A DNA stretch of 64,000 nt from Chitinophagales bacterium (lineage in GTDB: Bacteria; Bacteroidota; Bacteroidia; Chitinophagales; Saprospiraceae), in NCBI GenBank assembly GCA_013299105.1, contig JAAFJY010000001.1, positions 390,978 through 454,977 on the forward strand. Direction: 5' to 3'. Below, in pieces: positions 8,013 to 16,000 of this stretch. The number at the start of each line of letters is the position of its first letter. The first letter of the stretch is position 1. Below the pieces are notes generated by a model. The model was not told the origin of the DNA. It did not search any database and saw nothing but the letters and a program-made list of their open reading frames with translations. Position numbers and translations under genes: made by a program.

Positions 8013-9692
8013 CTATCGGTTGATCACGTTTTTAAAGCGCGGTCGCTTAGGCGTTACGTCACCCAAGCGTGCTTTTTTAGCTGCTTCAAAATCGCTATAA
8101 TTGCCCTCGAAGAACTCCACGCTGGAGTCGCCTTCAAACGACAAAATATGCGTAGCCAGGCGGTCGATGAACCAGCGGTCGTGCGAAATCACGAGGATGC
8201 ACCCCGCGAAACTGTCCAGGCCATCTTCCAAAGCCCGCAGGGTATTTATGTCGATGTCGTTGGTAGGTTCGTCCAGCAGCAAAACGTTGCCTCCTTCTTT
8301 GAGGGTCATGGCCAAGTGTACGCGGTTGCGTTCTCCGCCCGACAGCATTCCCAGTTTCTTCTGCTGCGAATCGCCGCTGAAGTTGAAACGGCTGATGTAA
8401 GCGCGGGAGTTGACGCTGGTTTTGCCCACCGTGATCAGGTCATTTCCTTCGGAAATAGCTTCGAACACTGTTTTCTCCGTGTTTTGCAATTCGGTGTGCG
8501 ATTGGTCCACGTAGGAAAGCTGTACCGTTTCGCCAATTTTCACATCGCCAGCATCGGGTGTCTCCTGCTCCATGATGATACGAAACAGGGTCGACTTACC
8601 CACCCCGTTGGGACCAATGATGCCCACCACCGCGTTTTTGGGAATGTCTAGGTTCAGGTTTTCAAACAACAATCGATCACCGAATGATTTGCTGACATTG
8701 CTGAGTTGGATCACATTGTCGCCCAGGCGTGGCCCGGGTGGGATGAAGAGCTCCAACTTGGCTTCCTTCTCTTTTACTTCCTCATCTGCGAGTTTGTCGT
8801 AGGCGTTCAAGCGGGCTTTACCCTTGGCTTGGCGGGCTTTGGGAGCCATTTTGATCCACTCCAACTCTCGCTCCAGGGTTTTGCGGCGCTTTGATTCCGA
8901 TTTTTCTTCCTGCTCTAGGCGCTTGGCTTTTTGGTCTAGCCAACTGGAGTAATTGCCTTGCCAGGGAATACCCTCCCCTCGGTCGAGTTCCAAAATCCAG
9001 CCTGCTACATTGTCGAGGAAGTAACGGTCGTGGGTCACCGCGATCACGGTGCCGGGGAAGCTTTGCAGGTATTTTTCTAGCCAATCTACCGATTCAGCGT
9101 CTAGGTGGTTGGTAGGTTCGTCGAGCAGCAGAATGTCAGGTTTGCTTAACAACAAACGGCAGAGGGCTACACGGCGGCGCTCACCTCCCGACAAGACTTT
9201 GATGGGTGTGTCGCCTTCGGGGCAACGCAGGGCTTCCATCGCGGTTTCGAGGGTGTGGTCTAGTTCCCAGGCGTTCACATGGTCCAGGTACTCCATCAAT
9301 TCGCCTTGGCGCTCGATTAGGCGCATCATCTCGTCATCGTCCATTGGCTCGGCGAGCTTCAGGTTGATTTCGTCGTACTCCTGCATTTTACCCACGATCT
9401 CGCCCACCGCTTCTTCCACGATCTGGCGTACGGTCTTACTGTCGTCGAGCATGGGTTCCTGCTCTAAGTAACCAATTTTATATGAACCATCGAAGGTTAC
9501 TTTGCCTTCAAAGTTGCTCTCCAGTCCGGCAATGATTTTCAGCAAAGTCGATTTACCAGAGCCGTTCAGACCCAAGACGCCAATTTTTGCGCCATAAAAA
9601 AAGGACAACCAGATGTTTTTCAACACCTGTTTGCTGGGGGGAAAGGTTTTACTAACCCCTTCCATAGAAAAGATGATCTTTTCGCCGGCCAT
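8013..9692 (-). CDS. ettA: Energy-dependent translational throttle protein EttA (ABC-F ATPase)
   Basis: 559 residues with two ABC ATPase domains and no membrane segment, as in ABC-F proteins. Domain 1 has GLNGSGKST (about 41-49), LSGGERRRVAL and LLLDEPTNHLD; domain 2 has GPNGVGKST, LSGGERNRVHLAM and LLLDEPTNDID. A charged linker rich in lysine and arginine lies between them. The start MAGEKIIFSMEGVSKTFPP and the length match EttA, which binds the ribosomal E site and gates entry into elongation according to the ATP/ADP ratio. The start at 9692 was chosen on this N-terminus; a 37-residue upstream extension is not family-like. The gene appears monocistronic, with its own terminator. Confidence 0.95.
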   Translation of the reverse strand: MAGEKIIFSMEGVSKTFPPSKQVLKNIWLSFFYGAKIGVLGLNGSGKSTLLKIIAGLESNFEGKVTFDGSYKIGYLEQEPMLDDSKTVRQIVEEAVGEIVGKMQEYDEINLKLAEPMDDDEMMRLIERQGELMEYLDHVNAWELDHTLETAMEALRCPEGDTPIKVLSGGERRRVALCRLLLSKPDILLLDEPTNHLDAESVDWLEKYLQSFPGTVIAVTHDRYFLDNVAGWILELDRGEGIPWQGNYSSWLDQKAKRLEQEEKSESKRRKTLERELEWIKMAPKARQAKGKARLNAYDKLADEEVKEKEAKLELFIPPGPRLGDNVIQLSNVSKSFGDRLLFENLNLDIPKNAVVGIIGPNGVGKSTLFRIIMEQETPDAGDVKIGETVQLSYVDQSHTELQNTEKTVFEAISEGNDLITVGKTSVNSRAYISRFNFSGDSQQKKLGMLSGGERNRVHLAMTLKEGGNVLLLDEPTNDIDINTLRALEDGLDSFAGCILVISHDRWFIDRLATHILSFEGDSSVEFFEGNYSDFEAAKKARLGDVTPKRPRFKNVINR

Positions 9693-9808
9693 AGTTTTTG
9701 TATTTTGAATGGCGAATATACAGAAAAAACTTCCTGTCACACGATAGTTTGGCCGGAAGTTTTGGTAAAAGCTGAAAACTTTGGAGGAAGGTAGTCGCAA
9801 CAATCAAG

Positions 9809-9973
9809 CTAGTGGTACGAATTGTAAATCTGCCCCAAGTTCCACGGGGTATTTGTCTCCGTAGCTGCGTTGTTCGTCGGTCAAATAGTCCACTATTTTC
9901 CCTCCTCTCGCCTTGCTACAAAGCCAAATAGCCTGCCTGCAACCTAGGGGGTATTTGTAATTCGTACCACTAG
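9809..9973. repeat. R2 dispersed element, copy 1 (165 bp)
   Basis: This element starts with CTAGTGGTACGAATTGTAAAT and ends with its approximate complement, AATTCGTACCACTAG, giving terminal inverted repeats of about 15-20 bp. A second copy of exactly the same length lies inverted at 29063-29227, and a degraded third copy at 45330-45463. Short open frames through it are not conserved as proteins. It is probably a non-autonomous mobile or hairpin element. Confidence 0.8.
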
Positions 9974-10043
9974 TGGAACGCGAACGAAATAATAGCCCAT
10001 TATCAACGCGAATTTTTTTGTCTAAATCAGAATTTGCAGGATT

Positions 10044-10342
10044 ACTTAGTGACAAGCCACGAATAAACCTTACCAAATCGCAACTTCGTTGCCTCGCTGC
10101 GCGAGGCTATTTTGGGAACACGGATAAAATTGGGTTTGGGTGTGTTTGTTTGGGTGTGAGTGTGAGAAAATCCCGTTTTCAAGTGATCGGAGACAAAAGT
10201 AAAAGCACGAAGCTCCCACACCCCAACTCACACTTGCACACTCCACACCCATTCTTGCGGATTTCCAGCATGGCGTTGACCGTGATGTTGACAACTGGCA
10301 ATTAAAAAATTGGTAAGGTTTATTTTTGAACCGTTACTTAGT
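10044..10342. repeat. R3 dispersed element, copy 1
   Basis: Both ends carry ACT(T/A)AGT followed by AATAAACCTTACCAA in inverted orientation (about 35 bp, imperfect). The interior includes GGGAACACGGAT, a stretch of TGGGTGTG repeats and TTTCCAGCATGGCGTTGACC. Related sequences occur at 23150-23330, 26961-27158, 28610-28764 and in shortened form at 57524-57902 and 62509-62703. It directly abuts R1 copy B. No gene is visible. Confidence 0.65.
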
Positions 10343-10483
10343 ATTTGAGCTAAAATAAGATGGACATCTTTGTTTTGAGATTTAGCAAAAAAGGACACAA
10401 ATCCTTCCAGCAGTTGCTTAAACTAGCAGTAATCTTTTTTCGCTAAACCCAAATTGAAGCACTTCATTTTTTTACACTCCCTT
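10341..10483. repeat. R1 dispersed element, copy B
   Basis: Same orientation as copy A, with TATTTGAGCTAAAATAAG at one end and TTTTTTTACACTCCCTT at the other. The remaining 195 bp up to the DUF2807 gene show no gene or clear signal. Confidence 0.7.
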
Positions 10484-10678
10484 CGTGGTTTCACAGGAAT
10501 CGCATCGACCTGTCTAGTTTTAAGCCGATATCCACCTGAAACTGGCCACAATGAAATGGAGAAACCACTGATCTTCAGCTGGTGTAAGCAAATTACCCGC
10601 TGGCACCATACAGCATTTATCCGGCAGTTGAGACAAAGACCATCCCGTTTTCAAAGGAGCCCCTTCTTTTTCAAAAAA

Positions 10679-11422
10679 TCACTCACTACTTCTCCCGCGA
10701 TTAGGACGAATTCTTCCCAAGCCCGAAACTTTTGACACCACTTTCGGTTGCCCAACGTACGTCAGTCCTCCCAGACCACTTACTTTGGCGTCTAAGTTGT
10801 CAGACACATCCACATAAGCGCCTCCGATGCCTGAAATGTGCACATTGGCGTTTTTGGCCCTTAACAAATGGCCCTCAAAATCGCCAACCCCGCTCAGGCT
10901 CACGGTCAATTCATCGGTTTCGCCACTCAAAACTACGTCGCCTACGCCGCTGATCTTGGTTTCGATTTTGGGGCAGATCAGGTCCATTTTGAGGTCCCCA
11001 GCCCCGGAGATAGACAAGTTCATTTCATTTTGACTGCGAAAAGTGCCTTCGGTTTCGATGTCCCCTGCGCCACTCAAGCGAATGGTTTTGAGGTCGGGTA
11101 CGGTGATGTAAACTGTGCAGGAAAAATTCATCGGGACGATGTCTTCAAACGAGATTTTCCAGTAGCCATCTTCTACATCAGTGTTGAGATTTTGCAGGAG
11201 GTTTTCATTGATCTCGATAAAAATAGCTTGGGCATCGCCTTGTCGGAGCACTACATCGGCAGCCGCCGAGAGGCCAAAGCCCGTGATCGGTGCCAATTGC
11301 AGTTCTTTTTTGACGATGTTTTGTCCGCCCCTAATGATACCAGCATTGCGAACGCGGTTTTGAGCCTGGGCCAGGTTGCTTCCCAGCAAAACAAACAAGA
11401 CAAGGTAAATCAGTTTTTTCAT
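10679..11422 (-). CDS. DUF2807 (GIN domain) exported protein
   Basis: 247 residues starting with a signal peptide (MKKLIYLVLFVLLGSNLAQAQ). The rest is a repetitive right-handed beta structure with recurring SGAGDI / SGVGDV / SGLG motifs, typical of the DUF2807 'putative auto-transporter adhesin head GIN domain' family common in Bacteroidota. Members are thought to be periplasmic or surface beta-helix proteins; no enzymatic role is known. It ends with a basic tail (RIRPNRGRSSE). The gene stands alone on the minus strand, divergent from galK. Confidence 0.88.
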   Translation of the reverse strand: MKKLIYLVLFVLLGSNLAQAQNRVRNAGIIRGGQNIVKKELQLAPITGFGLSAAADVVLRQGDAQAIFIEINENLLQNLNTDVEDGYWKISFEDIVPMNFSCTVYITVPDLKTIRLSGAGDIETEGTFRSQNEMNLSISGAGDLKMDLICPKIETKISGVGDVVLSGETDELTVSLSGVGDFEGHLLRAKNANVHISGIGGAYVDVSDNLDAKVSGLGGLTYVGQPKVVSKVSGLGRIRPNRGRSSE

Positions 11423-11513
11423 GGCAATAAGTCAGGTGATAAGAGAAAAAGGGCGCTTCGGCCCTGAGAACTATTGAGAAGATGCATTTTGCATACCTGC
11501 CCCCTATTCAAGC

Positions 11514-11543
11514 TTGTTTTTTTGACTTGAATTTCTACTTTTG
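11514..11543 (+). promoter_or_regulatory. Candidate Bacteroidota promoter of galK
   Basis: TTG at 11514-11516 (preceded by C) and TACTTTTG at 11536-11543 are 19 bp apart, matching the TTTG-N19-21-TAnnTTTG pattern of the primary sigma factor in this phylum. The predicted start of transcription, near 11550, is downstream of the first in-frame ATG and just upstream of the GTG at 11566, which supports the GTG as the galK start. Confidence 0.45.
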
Positions 11544-11565
11544 GCAACTCAAAACACCACCAACT

Positions 11566-12732
11566 GTGACCACCTCCAAACTGCAAACAGAAGTACTTGC
11601 CGCGTTTCATTCCCAATTCCAGGCAGCACCTCAAGTCGTCGTGCGCTCACCAGGTCGCATCAACCTTATCGGCGAGCATACCGACTACAATGAGGGTTTC
11701 GTACTGCCCGCAGCGGTGAACAAAGCCGTGTGGATCGCCCTCAGCCCCAGCGAAAGCAAGACCTCAACTTGGTTCAGCCTCGATTTTCAGGAAAAAGTTG
11801 AACTGAACATCCATCCTGCACAAGCTCAATCGCTGCGTTGGCCCAACTACCTCTTGGGCATCGTCCAACAATTTCAACTGCTGGGCATTGAAGTGCCAGC
11901 CTTCAATTGTGTCATTGCGGGCGATGTGCCGCTTGGCGCGGGCATGTCTTCATCAGCGGCCTTGGAAGCAGCGGTGGCTTTTGCGATCAACGAGTGGTTG
12001 GGTACTGCGTTGTCGAGGATTGAGCTGGCCCTGCTCTGCCAACGCAGTGAACACCAGTTCATCGGCGTGAAATGTGGAATCATGGACATGTTTGCCAGCC
12101 TGCACGGCAAACGCGGCCAGGCCATTCGCCTCGATTGCCGCGATTTGAGCTACGACTATTTCCCTATCGACTTGCAAGGATACAGCCTGGTGTTGTTCGA
12201 TACCCAGGTCAAACACTCGCTCGCCGATTCAGAATACAACCAACGCCGTGCGGCTTGCGAAGAAGGGGTGGCGATTTTGGGTGAAAAATACCAGGCAAAT
12301 TTCAAGTCCTTGCGCGACATCATGCAGCAACAAGTAATCGAAAGCGCAGCCATTTTGCCAGCCCATATTTTCCAGGCCTGTCATTACGTAACGGGAGAAA
12401 TCCAACGCACCCTCAACGCTTGTGAAGACCTCAAAGCGGGCAACCTGGCCGCTTTTGGGCAAAAAATGTTCCTTACCCATGCAGGTTTGAGCGAGCAATA
12501 CCGGGTCAGTTGCCCTGAATTGGACTTCCTGGTCGATGCCGTAAAAAACCATCCCCAGGTGCTGGGTTCCCGCATGATGGGCGGTGGTTTTGGTGGTTGT
12601 ACCATTAATATTGTAGCGGAAAACGCGGTGCAGGACTTGTACGAAGGCTTGAAGGGACCTTATGCCGAAAAATTTGGTCGGAAATTGGGCATGTATGTGG
12701 CGGTGACGGATGAAGGAAGTACACGGCTTTAA
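11566..12732 (+). CDS. galK: Galactokinase
   Basis: The product shows all three galactokinase/GHMP motifs: RSPGRINLIGEHTDYN (about residues 27-42), GDVPLGAGMSSSAALEAA (about 119-136) and RMMGGGFGGCTINI near residue 340. It phosphorylates alpha-D-galactose at C1 with ATP in the Leloir pathway, in the cytosol. From the GTG at 11566 the protein is 388 residues, the normal family length; the ATG at 11482 would add 28 unrelated residues and lies upstream of the likely promoter. No galT or galM is adjacent. The stop is 9 bp from the end of the convergent DUF6883 gene. Confidence 0.93.
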   Translation: MTTSKLQTEVLAAFHSQFQAAPQVVVRSPGRINLIGEHTDYNEGFVLPAAVNKAVWIALSPSESKTSTWFSLDFQEKVELNIHPAQAQSLRWPNYLLGIVQQFQLLGIEVPAFNCVIAGDVPLGAGMSSSAALEAAVAFAINEWLGTALSRIELALLCQRSEHQFIGVKCGIMDMFASLHGKRGQAIRLDCRDLSYDYFPIDLQGYSLVLFDTQVKHSLADSEYNQRRAACEEGVAILGEKYQANFKSLRDIMQQQVIESAAILPAHIFQACHYVTGEIQRTLNACEDLKAGNLAAFGQKMFLTHAGLSEQYRVSCPELDFLVDAVKNHPQVLGSRMMGGGFGGCTINIVAENAVQDLYEGLKGPYAEKFGRKLGMYVAVTDEGSTRL

Positions 12733-12741
12733 TGCAGCCGT

Positions 12742-13080
12742 TCACTTGTCACCGGGATAAGAGGTAACGAATCTTGGCTCCTCGCTACCCGTTTCGATGA
12801 TCCAAACGCTGACTACACAAGGATTGCGCTCGTCGGGGCTGGACAAGTCGCAATGGAGTTCGTATTTTTCGCCATACGGATTGGATTTGACTTGTACGAC
12901 CTCGCGTTCGAGCGCATGTTGCAACAAGGCCGCTTGTAAGGTTTCCCAGTTTTCGCTGGAAAAGCCAAATTTTTGGAAAAAACGGGCCTTGTGTTGACCG
13001 ATCTCATGCTCGTCATTGAGCAAGTAGTCCACTATTTTCTCTTTGGCAACACTGGCTTGCGCTTTGTGGGGTAGTTTCAT
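12742..13080 (-). CDS. DUF6883 domain protein, coupled to the Type ISP enzyme
   Basis: 112 residues beginning MKLPHKAQASVAKEKIVDYL, then NDEHEIGQHKARFFQKFGF and a C-terminal beta segment with VVSVWIIETG. This is the DUF6883 pattern (N-terminal KLP, then a HKARxF motif). In many genomes DUF6883 genes sit directly after DUF4926 genes as a two-gene module of unproven role. Here the DUF4926-like part is the C-terminus of the upstream Type ISP enzyme, and this gene starts one base after that stop (TGA-A-ATG), so translation is probably coupled. No toxin active site can be pointed to; a role as inhibitor, partner or toxin is inference. Confidence 0.75.
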   Translation of the reverse strand: MKLPHKAQASVAKEKIVDYLLNDEHEIGQHKARFFQKFGFSSENWETLQAALLQHALEREVVQVKSNPYGEKYELHCDLSSPDERNPCVVSVWIIETGSEEPRFVTSYPGDK

Positions 13081-13081
13081 T

Positions 13082-16000
13082 TCAGGATACCTTTTCGATT
13101 TGGCCTACCTCCACGGTTTCCACCACCGATTGCCCATTGACCATAAACTCTACTTCATAAGCCGCGCCAGCCTGGTACACGTACACCACTGCGCCCTGGG
13201 TACCCGCCTTGAGGTTGCCGATTGGGTTTTTCAAACGCACCAGGCTGTGTGCTGTCAATTCGGCACCGGGAGCGTTTGCTTCGCCAAAACTGAGGCGGGG
13301 CAGTTTTTCAACGATTTCCACGGTTTGTACGCTCAGGTTGATGACACTGAGCAGCAAGTCGAGGATGTAGCGCGGCTGGCCCACCTCGGCAGCCCAATCG
13401 TTGGGGTCGTTTTGGATGCCGCTTTCTTTGTGTACCGTGACTTGGTAACGCTCCATGATCCACTCGATGGCCGGTTTGCCATTGACCACGTACTCGTAAG
13501 CCCGGGCAGGAATGTTGCTGAGGCTGATTTTGTGGTTGTAGACAATGGTATCCTTTTGTCCTTTTTGCGGAAAACGCATTTTTTCGACCCGAAAATCGCC
13601 CGACTCTGCGCCCGCTACCTGTACCGCAGGGTGCGGCGGCACGTTTTCGTAGTGCAGGTGCAAATCGGCCAGGGCCCGCCCGGCCTTGCTGAAAGCCCAA
13701 AAATCGCGGACCTCATCGACCAGAGGCAAGCGGGGCAGCATTTTTTTGAGGTCGTTGGCAAAAGTCTGGCGGTACTCGGGGCTGTGCAAAAAACCATAGA
13801 CGTAGTAAAAAATGTCTTCCTTGCTCACGTTTTTGCCATACTGCTGCTGTGCCCGGCCCAGGATGAAATCGGAGATGCCATCCCGGCGCACATACTGCTC
13901 TTCGCTGACTGCATCAAACAAGCTGGGGCTTTGCTTTTGTTGTTCTTCGTAGTAGTAGAGGGGGAAACATTGACCATTGAACTCTAACTGAACATCGGGG
14001 ATCAAATCAGTAATTATAGCAGTGAACTCTTTGCTGCCGCCAACACCCGCCACGCTAATTACCAAATTCTTGCATTGAGGATTGGGGAAGAGTTTGGGGA
14101 TTTGGTAGACCATATCATTCAACTCTTGTGCAAAATATACGTTTTGCCTGGAGAATGGGCGATATAGGCCAACCAGTACTGATTCTTGTTTAAAGTAAAT
14201 TTTTTTACTTCTCGACATATCGTTTTTCAGTCCTCTATTCCAGGTTACTTTAATTGTGTCAAAATCAATAAAGTTTTCAAGTTTCAGGTTATTATTTTGT
14301 TGAAGCGCAGTTTGAAAATTGACTCGTTGGAGTTCATAATAATCAATAAACTCATGAATTGTAGCCTCTAATTTGAGTTTTGAAAAATTATAACAATAAG
14401 CATCTCTGGCCGTAGCTATTCCTCTGCTATAAAATGGATTGAAAAAAGTAGCACTACTCTTATCCTCCTTATCCCCCAGCGCCACAAACTCTCCAAACAC
14501 GTCATTGCGTTGGCTGATCCAATCGCCGTATTCATTGGCTTCCAGGTTTTGCCAGGGCATTTGGGCATTGGCCATGCTGCCCCAATCGCGGATGCGGGCC
14601 AGTTTTTCCTCGCGGCTCAGGTAATCGCCGATGTCGTGGTAATGGATTTTGGCTTTCTCGGTGCGGGCAGCGGGGTTTTTCACCAGCAAGGTAATGGCAA
14701 TGGGGGTCCGGGAGCCGGAGCCAAAGATTTTACCACCCTCTTTGCGGCTCAGTTCGCCGCTGGTGCGTTGGTTCCCCCTTAAATTGAACACCCAAATGCT
14801 GCTGAATTCTTTTTCCAGGGTTTTGCGCAGGCCATCGGTACTGTTGCTGTCGAGCCAGGCACCGTTGCTTACAAAGGCGATGATGCCACCCTGCGTGGGG
14901 TCCAGGCGGTCGGTGCTCCAGCGAAAGGCTTTGATGTAAGAATCGTAGAGTGAGTTTTTGTTGGTGGCTTGGGTAGTGCGGGCGTAGGTATCGGCGATGC
15001 GTTGGTCCAGGCGCTCGTACTTTAGGTTTTGGGCATTGTCATTGGCCGATTTTTGCCCCACGGAATAAGGTGGGTTGCCGATGATGATGCGCAAGGGGGC
15101 TTTCTTTTGTTTGACTACCCGTTCCGAGTTTTGTGGAAATAGGTCTGTAAAAAGTTTTTGACTTTCATCGGTTTCGCCCAACTGAAAAGTATCCGTCAGT
15201 ACGATGCCCTCAAAGGGTTCGTAGGCGCTGTTTTTGTCGCGCAGGTCGTGGTAGGCATTTTCGATGTTGATGGCGGCGATGTAATAAGCCAGCAGCACAA
15301 TTTCGTTGGCATGCAGTTCGTGGTGGTACTTGCGGGCCAGGTCGGCGGGGCCAATCAGGCCACTTTGCAACAAGCGGGTCATGAAGGTCCCCGTGCCCGT
15401 GAAGGGGTCGAGGATGTGGATGTTTTCGTCGGCGATGCTGCGGCCAAATTCCTGTTGCAACACATCGGCCACCGAGCGGATGATGAAATCTACTACCTCC
15501 ACCGGGGTATAAACGATGCCCAATTGCTCCACCATTTTGGGAAAAGCGGCCTTGAAAAACTTGTCGTAGAGCTCGATGATGATGCGTTGCTTGCCCTCGG
15601 CATTGTCGATCCCCTCGGCGCGTTTGCGCACCGAATCGTAGAATTTTTGCAGGGTGGGGTCTTGTGCTGCCAGGTTATTGCCTGCATCCAGCGTGGCCAG
15701 CATGTTTTGCATGGCCATCGACACGGGGTTGCTTTTGGCGAAAGAATAGCCTTCAAACAGGGCTTCAAAAACGGGCTGGGTGATGATGTGTTGGGCCAGC
15801 ATTTCCACCGCCTGGGCCTCGTTGATGCTGGGATTGATGTTTTTTTGCAAGCCCTGCAAAAATTGCTCAAAGGCCCGGCGTTGGTCGGCTTTGTTGCGAA
15901 TCAGGTTGCCGATGCGTTCAATTTGCTGTTCGGCGATGATGGCTACGTCCTTGGCCCACTGTTCCCAATAGCGGCGGTCGCCTACTTTTTGCACCATGCG

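Noticed and set aside
9804-10076. 90-codon frame through R2 with KIVDYLTDE, similar to the DUF6883 start
   Set aside because: The frame is not kept open in the other R2 copies, and the similarity is limited to a few residues; treated as chance.
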